Below are positions 9,034 through 17,468 of a stretch of DNA of 64,000 nucleotides, in pieces. Position numbers and translations under genes: made by a program. Position 1 is the stretch's first letter; every line of letters begins with the position of its first letter. The stretch is taken from positions 16,457 through 80,456 of the forward strand of contig JAIOSV010000096.1 in assembly GCA_021107435.1 (NCBI GenBank), read 5' to 3'. The notes under the pieces are model-generated. The model was not told the DNA's origin and ran no database searches. It saw only the letters and a program-made list of their open reading frames with translations. Source of the DNA: Candidatus Sabulitectum sp. GTDB lineage: Bacteria; Fermentibacterota; Fermentibacteria; Fermentibacterales; JCC-6.

Positions 9034-9058
9034 TAGTGTATGTGCAACACTTACACTA
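9034..9058. repeat. 25-bp imperfect palindrome upstream of propeller copy B
   Basis: Arms TAGTGTATGTG and CACTTACACTA match at 10 of 11 positions around a 3-nt centre. It lies about 80 nt upstream of the minus-strand start at 8954 in an otherwise empty 217-nt spacer (8955-9171), so it may be an operator or a hairpin. No other feature was seen in that spacer. Confidence 0.5.
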
Positions 9059-9171
9059 TACAGCGAGAGCGTGGGAAAGTCAAACGGGATACTGCTTCGA
9101 AAGCAAATGCAATGTTCATTGGTGGCGGACATGGAGTGGAGCCGGACAGATGCCCGGCCCCGAGAAAGAAT

Positions 9172-10290
9172 TTACTGTACTACGAAAAGCTGCTGATAGC
9201 CCAGTTCCGGGTCATCCTCCCATGCCAGAATGCCCATGGAGCTTAGAGAGAACCGCCAGGTCCAACCGGTTTTCGGAAAAACTTTGTGGCCAATAAGGGT
9301 TCCTTCCATGTCGAAGATGTCGAAGAAGGGCTGTTCCATGGTTCCGCGCTGTACCCAGATGTTTCCGTCCGGTCCAATGTCTACACAGATAACCATATCA
9401 CGATTGGGCTCAGGCACAAACTCACCCATGCCCTGAGCGCCCATCTGATTGAAGAAGGCTTCCATGTAGGCTTTTTCGTCTGCTATTTCCTCAGGTGTTT
9501 TAGCCACAGGCTCAAGAGGTAGAGTGATGGTGAAAGCATCGGTCCCGTCGGGATACCAGGCGTGAACTGTGTAATTGTCTGATTCTTTAAGGGAGAAAAG
9601 GATTAAGTCACTGTTTCCGCCCAGGGTTGTACCCAGAAAGAAATCGTTAATAAGAGTGGAACTGTTGGAGATCAGGTCACTGATTGTTAACTCCGTTGAG
9701 TCTTCCCACAGGGTCAGGTCGTATTCTTCAGTCGCGTATGGAAAAAGAACTATGCGCCTGTACATAACAAAACTGCCTTCGCCGGCTTCTTCAAAGTCCG
9801 GTTTATAGGAAGCAAAAATGCTGTCGGACACAGCCACATTCTGCATTGGAGGATTCTGTGTCCAGAGAGAGACCTCCTCCAGGTATTCAAGAGAATCATC
9901 AAACACTACAAAGCCCTGTTTCATCATGTTGAGAGCAAGGACATTTCCACCCATCTGAAAGAACTCAAAAGTAGCAAAAGAGAGTTCTCCGGGACCGCTG
10001 CCGTTGCGGGAAATTTGCCTGATGTACTCGCCGGAGGGAGTGTATTCCTTGAAACAGGCTGCCTGGTTGTCAAGAATCAGGATGTTGCCTGTACCCAGGT
10101 GGTACTCAGCGTCTGCAAGAATGCCGAAAGTGCTGGTGGAATCACCAAGTTCTTCTCCAATGTATCCTGTAATCTCAAGGGTATCCGCCGGAAGAGAGGA
10201 GGCATTTGCCTCCTCGACTGAAATATTTTCTCCACCGCCACAGGAGGATAGAAAAAGAAGTGCGAAAATTGCAGGTATAATCAGCTTCAT
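9172..10290 (-). CDS. Lipoprotein with 6-bladed beta-propeller-like domain
   Basis: 372 residues. The signal peptide ends in a lipobox (FLSSCGGG), so it is probably lipidated and anchored in a membrane. The body resembles the Bacteroidetes-type six-bladed propeller lipoproteins: ILADAEYHLGTGNILILDNQAACFKEYTPSGEYIRQISRNGSGPGEL is a typical NHL-like blade, and a later blade has MVICVDIGPDGNIWVQ. GGAG lies 6 nt before the ATG. It is transcribed away from gpsA, sharing a ~110-nt divergent spacer. Binding partner unknown. Confidence 0.8.
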   Translation of the reverse strand: MKLIIPAIFALLFLSSCGGGENISVEEANASSLPADTLEITGYIGEELGDSTSTFGILADAEYHLGTGNILILDNQAACFKEYTPSGEYIRQISRNGSGPGELSFATFEFFQMGGNVLALNMMKQGFVVFDDSLEYLEEVSLWTQNPPMQNVAVSDSIFASYKPDFEEAGEGSFVMYRRIVLFPYATEEYDLTLWEDSTELTISDLISNSSTLINDFFLGTTLGGNSDLILFSLKESDNYTVHAWYPDGTDAFTITLPLEPVAKTPEEIADEKAYMEAFFNQMGAQGMGEFVPEPNRDMVICVDIGPDGNIWVQRGTMEQPFFDIFDMEGTLIGHKVFPKTGWTWRFSLSSMGILAWEDDPELGYQQLFVVQ

Positions 10291-10402
10291 TATTATCTCC
10301 GTTCAAATGGGGTTGCTTCTGTAAGTTACTGCCAAAACTGCGGAATGTCAAAAAATCACCGGAAATACTATATTGCACAGAACGGGGGAAGGAGCCTTCT
10401 GC

Positions 10403-11374
10403 ATGAAAATTACAGTACTGGGTTGCGGAAGATGGGGTAGCTTTCATCTCTGGTATGCGGCGAAGCAAGGGTATCAGGTAACAGGGTGGGAACCAGCCGA
10501 CAGCGAGAACTTTGCTCTTCTTGTGAAGAACAGATCGAATCCCTATCTGACCCTGCCTGATTCAGTAAAATTAACAACGAGTATTGAGCAAGCTCTGGAA
10601 GCAGATCAGATAATTATTTCTGTACCCGCTCAGCTTTTTCGCGGACTTGCATCACAGCTTGCAGAATACGACCTTTCTGGTACTGATATTGTGCTGTGCA
10701 TGAAGGGGCTTGAGTTGTCTACAGGCAAACGTCTCTCGGTAGTTGCTGAAGAAGAGGGGCTGCATTGCCGTTCTGTAAGTATCTGGGTCGGCCCGGGGCA
10801 TCCGCAGGATTTTGTGGCAGGTGTTCCCGGTTGTATGCTTGTAAGCTCGCTGGACGAGGAAGCATCCATAAGGATTACCGAGCGAATGGGTTCTCCACTT
10901 GTGAGAATGTACCGTTCCACCGATCTTATCGGTTGTGAGATAGGGGCTGCCGCGAAGAATGTTGTTGGAATTGCCGCCGGCATGCTGGACGGTATGAAGA
11001 TGAGTGGCCTCAAAGGTGCTCTTATGGCTCGTGCTCCCCAGGAGGTTGCCAGGCTTGTGCAGGCATCCGGCGGTGACTGGAGAAGTGTTTACGGTCTTTC
11101 GCACCTGGGAGATTACGAAGCTACACTGTTTTCAAAGTTCAGCCGGAACAGGAATTTCGGAGAATCTCTGGTCAGGGAAGAAGAAATGAGTGGACTGGCT
11201 GAGGGAGTACCCACTTCACATGCTATGCTTTCTCTTGCGGAAAAGCTTTCCGTGGAACTTCCTATAACATCAATGGTACGAAGTATTATTGACGAAGAAA
11301 CAGATTTGAAGACCGCAATTGGACAGCTTTTCCTCCGACCCCAGAAGGAAGAATTCAGTGCTTCACTTAAATAA
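10403..11374 (+). CDS. gpsA: Glycerol-3-phosphate dehydrogenase [NAD(P)+]
   Basis: Converts dihydroxyacetone phosphate to sn-glycerol 3-phosphate for phospholipid synthesis in the cytoplasm. From ATG 10403 (GGGGGAAGGAG 8 nt upstream; a more distal ATG at 10373 is unlikely) the protein is 323 residues, the usual length. The N-terminus has the dinucleotide motif VLGCGRWGS (GxGxxG). The conserved Lys segment EIGAAAKNVVGIAAGMLDG and the C-terminal MVEGVPTS-like EGVPTSHAM match the family. First gene of a compact operon that runs to tatC; it overlaps the next gene by 17 nt. Confidence 0.93.
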   Translation: MKITVLGCGRWGSFHLWYAAKQGYQVTGWEPADSENFALLVKNRSNPYLTLPDSVKLTTSIEQALEADQIIISVPAQLFRGLASQLAEYDLSGTDIVLCMKGLELSTGKRLSVVAEEEGLHCRSVSIWVGPGHPQDFVAGVPGCMLVSSLDEEASIRITERMGSPLVRMYRSTDLIGCEIGAAAKNVVGIAAGMLDGMKMSGLKGALMARAPQEVARLVQASGGDWRSVYGLSHLGDYEATLFSKFSRNRNFGESLVREEEMSGLAEGVPTSHAMLSLAEKLSVELPITSMVRSIIDEETDLKTAIGQLFLRPQKEEFSASLK

Positions 11375-12497
11375 GTTCATGCTTCTATATATAGGTGTAA
11401 TGCTCTTTGCTGCGGGGATGGCTTCCGGCGAGGCGAATTGCAGGTATTTCTGGGTGGTAAGGGACGGTCTTTCCAGCCCGGAGCAGGTTGATGAGTTGCT
11501 TTCAAGAGCTCAGGCCGCCGGCGCTAACGGAATCATGGTTCAGGTAGTGGGCAGGGGAGAGGCTTATTACATTTCAGATCTTCTTCCGCCCGCTGATTTT
11601 TCCGGTTTTGAAGATCCTCTCAAGTATGTAATTCAGAAAGCCGGCCCCATGGGCATGGAGGTTCATGCCTGGGTGAATGCATACCTGGTGTGGTCCGCGC
11701 CGTGGGAGCCGGAATCGCGGGATCATATTTATCACACCCATCCAGAGTGGTTTACCGCTCACAGCAATGGACGGAGTTCGACATCTTACACACAGGATCA
11801 GGCTGAATCTGTCGGTCTTGTGGGGGCAACCCTCTCACCGGCTTTTCATGGAGTCAGAGGATACATCACCGATATTGCCGTTGAGCTGGCAGAAAACTAC
11901 AACATCAAGGGAATTCACCTTGATTACATAAGATATCCCAACTCCTCTTTCGGTTATTCGCAGGGAGAACTGGAGTTATTTCAACTTGCTACCGGTTCTT
12001 CCCCCGAAGAAGACCCGGAGCAGTGGGGCATCTGGAGACAGCAGCAGGTTACTGAAACAGTTGCCGCCGTTCGAGCTTCTCTCAGGTCGGCTGATCCCGG
12101 AGTGCTTCTTTCGTGTGCCGTGATGGCTAACCCTTATTCAGCTGCCTCGGAGTTTTCCTGCGACTGGCAGAACTGGCTAAATCTGGGTCTGGTTGATTTT
12201 GTCTGCCCCATGGCATACACATCTGATCCGGAACGGGCTTTTGAACTTGCGGCAGTAACTACCTCGGTGTATCCAGAGAAGGTTGTGTATGGAATAGGTG
12301 TCTGGAATCAGACAGTAAGCAATGCCCTGGCGGGAGCTCAAAAAGCTTTGTCATTTGGCGCAGGGGGTATATGCGTATTCAGTTTAAATTCATTACCTGA
12401 CGGAGGCGAGCAAACCCTGAGACGGAGCTGGGGAACAGGTTTATCTCCGGAGCATGGGGTATCGCCAGCGTACTTTAACAGAGTGCGGGTACCGTGA
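11358..12497 (+). CDS. GHL10/DUF187-like family 10 glycosyl hydrolase-like secreted protein
   Basis: About 379 residues from GTG 11358 (AGAAGGAAG 6 nt upstream; TTG 11319 would be longer but lacks a site). A signal-like hydrophobic stretch (FMLLYIGVMLFAAGMASG) precedes a TIM-barrel-like domain of the glycosyl-hydrolase-like 10 family: VVRDGLSSPEQVDELLSRAQAAGANGIMVQV, a WVNAYLVW strand and GIHLDYIRYP are characteristic. Relatives are surface or periplasmic proteins thought to act on glycans; the substrate is unknown. Overlaps gpsA at the 5' end and the next gene by 4 nt, so it is translationally coupled. Confidence 0.85.
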   Translation: MLHLNKFMLLYIGVMLFAAGMASGEANCRYFWVVRDGLSSPEQVDELLSRAQAAGANGIMVQVVGRGEAYYISDLLPPADFSGFEDPLKYVIQKAGPMGMEVHAWVNAYLVWSAPWEPESRDHIYHTHPEWFTAHSNGRSSTSYTQDQAESVGLVGATLSPAFHGVRGYITDIAVELAENYNIKGIHLDYIRYPNSSFGYSQGELELFQLATGSSPEEDPEQWGIWRQQQVTETVAAVRASLRSADPGVLLSCAVMANPYSAASEFSCDWQNWLNLGLVDFVCPMAYTSDPERAFELAAVTTSVYPEKVVYGIGVWNQTVSNALAGAQKALSFGAGGICVFSLNSLPDGGEQTLRRSWGTGLSPEHGVSPAYFNRVRVP

Positions 12498-13255
12498 ACC
12501 TGGCAGTACTGGCCAGTGGATCATCAGGCAATGCCCTGGCGATTGAATATCGTGGGCAGATGCTCTTTTTTGATGCCGGTCTCAGCGGGAAACAGCATCT
12601 TCTTCGCCTTGAAAGTTCCAGGCTACCCAAAGCAGATCCGGTGGGGCTTTTTCTCAGCCATGAGCACAGCGATCATTCAAAAGCCGCAGGAATTCTGGCC
12701 AGAAAATGGCAGATACCGGTTTTCGGTACTCAGGGAACCATACACGGCTCCAAACTTGCGGGGCAGAGGCTTCACGGCCTTGAGGTATTTTCCAATGGAG
12801 ATACAGTTCAGGCAGGACATTTTACAGTTCAACCATGGAGCATATCGCATGATGCCAGAGATCCCAGCGGTTTTACCGTAACAGCAGGAGGTCGCAAACT
12901 GGGCATTGCCACAGATATGGGTGTTTTCAGCCCACTTATGCAGACTATGCTTGAAGGGTGTCACGGGCTGGTCTTTGAATTTAATCATGATACTGATATG
13001 CTCTGGAATGGTTCATACCCATGGCCGTTGAAACAGAGAATAGCGTCGGGGGAGGGTCATCTCTCTAATGATGACGCAGCAGAAGCCCTTGCGATGATAG
13101 CGCATCCGGAACTTGCATTCTGCGTAGTAGCGCATCTCAGCGAGGAAAACAACACTGCTGACCTTGCATTGAGAACAGCTGAACAGGTTGCTGAAGGAAA
13201 ATTTAGAGTTCTAGCGGGAAAGCCTTACGAGGCTCTGCCCTTCTTTGAAGTATAG
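12494..13255 (+). CDS. MBL-fold metallo-hydrolase, YycJ/WalJ-like
   Basis: 253 residues with the metallo-beta-lactamase metal box H56-E-H58-S-D60-H61 and the N-terminal LASGSSGNALAIEYRGQMLFFDAGLSGKQ that typifies the YycJ (WalJ) branch. That branch has been linked to DNA exonuclease activity, but the assignment here is by family only. Later metal ligands are suggested by SISHD, GIATDMG and VVAHLS. GTG 12494 overlaps the previous stop (GTGA). Cytoplasmic; no signal peptide. Confidence 0.88.
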   Translation: MNLAVLASGSSGNALAIEYRGQMLFFDAGLSGKQHLLRLESSRLPKADPVGLFLSHEHSDHSKAAGILARKWQIPVFGTQGTIHGSKLAGQRLHGLEVFSNGDTVQAGHFTVQPWSISHDARDPSGFTVTAGGRKLGIATDMGVFSPLMQTMLEGCHGLVFEFNHDTDMLWNGSYPWPLKQRIASGEGHLSNDDAAEALAMIAHPELAFCVVAHLSEENNTADLALRTAEQVAEGKFRVLAGKPYEALPFFEV

Positions 13256-13263
13256 GAGGCATT

Positions 13264-13791
13264 TTGTACAAGGCCACGATTTTGATTTTCACAGTAGTCG
13301 CCACTCTCACGGCGGGAACAGTGAACTTTGTTTTTGAGGGAGTGGGTATAACACCTATTGGTGGATGGGGAGAGAACTTGAGTAGCGGACTTGCCGGTGG
13401 TTTGTACGGCGACTGGCTGTTTTCACAGAAATTCAGAGCAGGGCTGGGAATTGAAGGTGCTGTTTTTGGAGATGCCAACCAGGGCAGTGCTTCTTTTACT
13501 CAGTTAAAGCCAATGGGAACTGCTTCACTTTATCTGCGTCCTTATGGCACGGTTTTCAATCCGGGTGTTGTAGTCGGTTTTGGATACTGCAGAAGCCAGC
13601 TTTTCTCCGGTGGCGGTATTGACCCGGCCAGTTGGGATCTCTTCTGGCGGGCCGGGATAAGGTGGAATTTCAGCCTGGGCTCTCCCTGGAGGGCAGGGCT
13701 TGGACTTGATCTGGAAAGCGTAATGGCTCCGGAAAAAGCAGGAGACGCATTCAGGTTAACCTTTGGTGTTTCCAGGGAGGTGCAACTGTGA
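13264..13791 (+). CDS. Exported outer-membrane beta-barrel-like protein
   Basis: 175 residues from TTG 13264, 4 nt after GGAGG. A short signal peptide (MYKATILIFTVVATLTAG) is followed by glycine- and aromatic-rich amphipathic strands (GGLYGDWLFSQKFRAGLGIEG, VVVGFGYCRSQ, RLTFGVSREVQL). The predicted fold is a small barrel of the OmpA or OmpW size class; no specific family is recognised. It overlaps the next gene by 4 nt within the gpsA-tatC operon. Confidence 0.7.
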   Translation: MYKATILIFTVVATLTAGTVNFVFEGVGITPIGGWGENLSSGLAGGLYGDWLFSQKFRAGLGIEGAVFGDANQGSASFTQLKPMGTASLYLRPYGTVFNPGVVVGFGYCRSQLFSGGGIDPASWDLFWRAGIRWNFSLGSPWRAGLGLDLESVMAPEKAGDAFRLTFGVSREVQL

Positions 13792-14441
13792 AGAAGACTG
13801 CTGCAATATTTACCGCAATACTTCTAATCATGTTACCGGGGTGTGAGAGCAATCCTCTCTATTTCAGACTTTCATCCAACTACTTTCCGGTATCACCGGC
13901 GGGAGCTACATGGGAATACTCCATTGACGGTGGAGGAAGCAAAATCGTCACAGTTGTGGATCAATCCGTTATTGGGGAACGGCCCTGCTGGCGGCTGCAG
14001 TCCGGTGCGGACTATGCCTACTGGATAAACGAGGATGGAAGACTTGAGAAGTACGAGAATCACACCGTACTGTTCAACGGATTTGAGGTGCCTATTTATC
14101 AGGCATGGATCACCATGTTTCAGTGGCCCCTTGCCGATGGAATGACACTCAGAGACTCGGTAAGTGCTCAGGCTGTGAGTCAGGGTGTTACCCTGAGCCA
14201 TACCTGGATACGGAACCAGACTGTTACCGGCCCGGAGGTCTCTCCGAATGGTGTCTGGAGCGATTGCTACAGAATTCATCAGGAGGAAATGGTTATCAAC
14301 TGGATTCAGACAGCAGGTTTTACTCCGGAGACCACTCTCTGTGCACGTAACATCTGGCTTGCCCCTGATGTGGGTATGGTTATAATGCAGTCTGCTGACA
14401 GCCTTATAACCCTTTCCTCATTCACCGGCGGCGAGGAGTAA
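13788..14441 (+). CDS. Lipoprotein of unknown function
   Basis: 217 residues; signal peptide ends in a lipobox (LIMLPGCES), so Cys is the probable lipidation site at about residue 22. The mature part is predicted all-beta, with WEYSIDGGGSKIVTV and repeated W/Y positions, and no recognised catalytic motif. GTG 13788 overlaps the preceding stop in GTGA, which supports coupled translation with the barrel protein; the two could form an outer-membrane pair. That pairing is inference. Confidence 0.72.
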   Translation: MKKTAAIFTAILLIMLPGCESNPLYFRLSSNYFPVSPAGATWEYSIDGGGSKIVTVVDQSVIGERPCWRLQSGADYAYWINEDGRLEKYENHTVLFNGFEVPIYQAWITMFQWPLADGMTLRDSVSAQAVSQGVTLSHTWIRNQTVTGPEVSPNGVWSDCYRIHQEEMVINWIQTAGFTPETTLCARNIWLAPDVGMVIMQSADSLITLSSFTGGEE

Positions 14442-14449
14442 AGTCCATT

Positions 14450-15445
14450 TTGAAGCAGATTGAATTTACTTTTTCCAGACCTGATGTTTCAACTGCTGTT
14501 CATCTGGTGAGCAGGATCACAGACATTGATGCGCCTTCTGATTTTCTTATTCTGGATTCAGGGGTAAAGAACATTTATGAAGACAGCCTGTTCTCATGTG
14601 ATAATGTAATAGAACTCCCGGGCGGCGAGGCAAGTAAAACCCCGGATATTCTTAAGAGACTATGGCTGGAGATGGGCCAGGCAAAACTAAGAAGAGATTC
14701 CAGAGTAGTTGTTATAGGCGGCGGAGCTGTCTGTGATGCCGGTGCATTTGCTGCTTCCACATGGAAACGCGGCGTAAGCCTGACCCTTGTACCAACGACT
14801 CTTTTATGCATGGTGGATGCTTCACTTGGCGGGAAAACGGCAGTGAACATCGCTGGAGAGAAAAACCAGGCCGGAACGGTATATCCAGCCTCCGAAATAA
14901 TCATCTGTCCCGAATTTCTGCAAACCCTTCCCTCAGAGGAAATGGTTAACGGTCTGGCTGAGGCTCTGAAAACCGCTGTAACAGGTGACAGACAAATTGT
15001 GGAATACCTGCTGCAAAAAGATTACTTGCAGGCGGTGACCGCATGTCTTGCAGTTAAAGGCAGAATTGTCGCGGCAGATCTTGAGGAGACCGGTGAGAGA
15101 AGATTGCTCAATCTGGGTCACACAATCGGTCATTGTATTGAGGCAATAAGCGGTTTCACAATCAGTCACGGGGCAGCCGTTGCTATGGGTATTCCAGTGG
15201 CGGCAGAAATGGGCGGGAACGATGATTTTGCAATGGAATTCAGGGAAATTGCCCGTAAACTTGGTATTGAAACAGTAATTCCTTCCACTATCACATATCA
15301 AAGAATACTTAAACACCTTGAAAGTGATAAGAAGACCACAGCTGCAGGTAGAATCTGGATAATACCCCGTGGCTGGGAAGATTGTGAGCAGGTTCTGCTG
15401 GATCAAACCGCTGAGAGGGAATTGCTGGAAAAAGCATGGCACTGA
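14450..15445 (+). CDS. aroB: 3-dehydroquinate synthase
   Basis: Second step of the shikimate pathway: converts DAHP to 3-dehydroquinate using NAD+ and a divalent metal. 331 residues, slightly short for AroB (about 350). Family motifs present: the nucleotide loop VVIGGGAVCDAGAFAASTW, VPTTLLCMVDASLGGKTAVN, EALKTAV and the metal-binding LNLGHTIGHCIE. TTG 14450 lies about 11 nt after GAGGAG. It ends inside the start of tatC (10-nt overlap). Its neighbours are envelope genes rather than other aro genes, so the operon is functionally mixed. Confidence 0.93.
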   Translation: MKQIEFTFSRPDVSTAVHLVSRITDIDAPSDFLILDSGVKNIYEDSLFSCDNVIELPGGEASKTPDILKRLWLEMGQAKLRRDSRVVVIGGGAVCDAGAFAASTWKRGVSLTLVPTTLLCMVDASLGGKTAVNIAGEKNQAGTVYPASEIIICPEFLQTLPSEEMVNGLAEALKTAVTGDRQIVEYLLQKDYLQAVTACLAVKGRIVAADLEETGERRLLNLGHTIGHCIEAISGFTISHGAAVAMGIPVAAEMGGNDDFAMEFREIARKLGIETVIPSTITYQRILKHLESDKKTTAAGRIWIIPRGWEDCEQVLLDQTAERELLEKAWH

Positions 15446-16191
15446 AATCGGCGGAGGAAGGTTCCTTCTGGGATCATCTTGAGGAGTTCAGAAAAAGAAT
15501 ATTCATAATGATAACCACAGTTGGCGTTCTTGCAGCAATCGCATTTTTTTTCAGCAGACACATAACAAACTTTATAACAGCCACTTCGCCATGCGAACTG
15601 GTGGCTCTGGCTCCCTCGGAGGCGATTTCCGCGCACCTGAGATTGTCGGTGACTGCCGGTATCCTGCTGGCTTCGCCAGTTCTTCTCTTTCAAATGTGGC
15701 GGTTTATCGCACCGGGTCTTTACGAAACAGAGCGAAAAGGCGTGATCTCTGTAACTGCTGCCGGAACGTTCCTCTTTCTTGGCGGTGCCGCATTCGCCTG
15801 GTTTGTCATGCGCAGACCTGCCCTGCTTCTCTTTCAGAGTTTTGAAACCGGGAACATCCACGGTGCATGGAGTGTTTCTGCATACATCGGGTTCATTGGT
15901 TCATTCCTGCTGATCTTCGGCGCGGCATTTCAACTTCCCCTTGCCGTATTGTTCCTGACTAAAACCGGAATCATCGAGCCCAATACTCTGGGGAAGTATC
16001 GCAGACACGCAGTTGTTGGTCTTCTTGTAATGGCAGCCATTCTGACCCCCCCTGACCCGCTTACACAGGTTATGCTCGCGCTTCCTCTGTATATTCTTTT
16101 TGAGATAAGTCTTGTGGTGGCCAGAATTTCCTTCCGAAAAACAAAAGATACTTCTGAAAAACCTGAAATGGATGGAGATAGCATTGTCTGA
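15436..16191 (+). CDS. tatC: Twin-arginine translocase subunit TatC
   Basis: Multi-spanning inner-membrane receptor of the Tat pathway, which exports folded proteins with RR signal peptides. 251 residues with six hydrophobic segments, starting with the family N-terminus FWDHLEEFRKRIF and containing SEAISAHLRLSVTAGILLASPVLLFQMWRFIAPGLYETER, plus the late TPPDPLTQ loop. ATG 15436 overlaps aroB. No TatA or TatB gene is visible in the window. Last gene of the gpsA operon. Confidence 0.95.
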   Translation: MALKSAEEGSFWDHLEEFRKRIFIMITTVGVLAAIAFFFSRHITNFITATSPCELVALAPSEAISAHLRLSVTAGILLASPVLLFQMWRFIAPGLYETERKGVISVTAAGTFLFLGGAAFAWFVMRRPALLLFQSFETGNIHGAWSVSAYIGFIGSFLLIFGAAFQLPLAVLFLTKTGIIEPNTLGKYRRHAVVGLLVMAAILTPPDPLTQVMLALPLYILFEISLVVARISFRKTKDTSEKPEMDGDSIV

Positions 16192-16477
16192 GAGAATGAA
16201 GCTTATGCTGCTGCGGCTTACACCGTGTTGTTTGCAGGAAGTATTACAATCCCCGGCAAAAGCGGAAGACAGATTCAGGCGGGAATTGCAATCAGATAGA
16301 TTCCCGGTTCACCAGTAATTCACAACGGATACCAGAGTTGAGCTAAATGGCATTGATTGACTCTATTACAGGTTTCTTTCAGCATCGGTATTGATGTACT
16401 ACCGGTTCTGAAATTTCAACTTGCAGTACAGTCTTGCGGACTTAAAACAGGGTAGTCGGAATGGCTGTCCATGCGGT
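16192..16477. other. Convergent intergenic region with a weak hairpin
   Basis: 286 nt between the tatC stop and the stop of the minus-strand sugar cluster. It contains an inverted repeat CGGGAAT...ATTCCCG at 16280-16306 (13-nt loop), a possible weak terminator. No credible gene was seen. Confidence 0.45.
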
Positions 16478-17467
16478 TTATATGGCACTTTTCCCGGGGT
16501 TCAGGAATACATTGGTTTTGTACCAGTTGAAAGTGCGACGCAATCCTTCGTCAAGAGATACAGCAGGAGTGTATCCTGTTGCCTTTATCGTCTTGCTCAT
16601 ATCCGGGCAGCGCCGTCTGGGAGAACCTTCAGTTACCGAACCTGCTTTCACAACAAGATCTGCCCCGGCTATTTCCAGAATATTTTCTGCTAAAGAAATT
16701 ATGGTGATTTCAGGTGAATCATTTCCTGCATTATAGGCCTCTCCAGTGGATGTCTCAGATTCTGCCAGAATTCTCATAATCTCAACCGCATCATCTATGT
16801 AGCAGAAAGTTCTACGATGGTCAGGGGAGAATACTGTGAGTTTGTTTTCTTTGCCGAAGAAGGCTTTTTTGAATAACTCCGGTACGACATGAGATAAACC
16901 CATTCTGGGGCCGTAAAAATTATGCGGTCTTATAATGGTAACAGGCAGTCCGGAGTGAAGACACATGGCTTCACCATAAATTTTTGACAGCATATATGAT
17001 GTTCTGTTTTCAGATAAATCAGTTACAGCAAGAGGGGTTGATTCCGGCGTGGGAACAGGCAGGTTGAAGTATCTCAGGGTTCCTGCGTAAATTTCACTGG
17101 TTGATGTGAATACAAGTTTTTTGAGATGCATTTGCGTTCTGCCGAACTCTATGACATTACTGAGTAATTCCATGTTTTTAGTAAGAACCTCGTAGGGTGC
17201 TTTAAGAACAAACTGTACACCTATGACGGCTGCCAGATGGTAGATAAAAACGTAATCTGTATCAAGCGTTTCAAGTGATGTTTTACTGAGCAGATCAAGA
17301 TCAAGGAGATTCACATTATCGTGATTTGATAATTCTATCAGGAAACTGTCTTTGACCCCTCGTGCAAAATTGTCTGCGATATCCACAAGGTAGCCTTTTT
17401 GTGCAAGATTACAGGCCAGGTGGTAACCGATGAAGCCTGCGCCGCCGGTTATCAATACCTTTTTCAC
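16478..17467 (-). CDS. NAD-dependent sugar-nucleotide epimerase/decarboxylase (extended SDR)
   Basis: 329 residues. N-terminal TGGAGFIGYHLA binds NAD(P), the catalytic Tyr-Lys pair is in SYMLSKIYGE (YxxxK), and RPHNFYGPRMG is the usual substrate-binding segment. The extended SDR pattern fits UDP-glucuronate decarboxylase or a UDP-hexose epimerase. Directly upstream (1-nt gap) is a nucleotide-sugar 6-dehydrogenase, so a product such as UDP-glucuronate could be passed on and decarboxylated to UDP-xylose; this is inference. Last gene of a five-gene glycan cluster. Confidence 0.85.
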   Translation of the reverse strand: MKKVLITGGAGFIGYHLACNLAQKGYLVDIADNFARGVKDSFLIELSNHDNVNLLDLDLLSKTSLETLDTDYVFIYHLAAVIGVQFVLKAPYEVLTKNMELLSNVIEFGRTQMHLKKLVFTSTSEIYAGTLRYFNLPVPTPESTPLAVTDLSENRTSYMLSKIYGEAMCLHSGLPVTIIRPHNFYGPRMGLSHVVPELFKKAFFGKENKLTVFSPDHRRTFCYIDDAVEIMRILAESETSTGEAYNAGNDSPEITIISLAENILEIAGADLVVKAGSVTEGSPRRRCPDMSKTIKATGYTPAVSLDEGLRRTFNWYKTNVFLNPGKSAI

Positions 17468-17468
17468 A

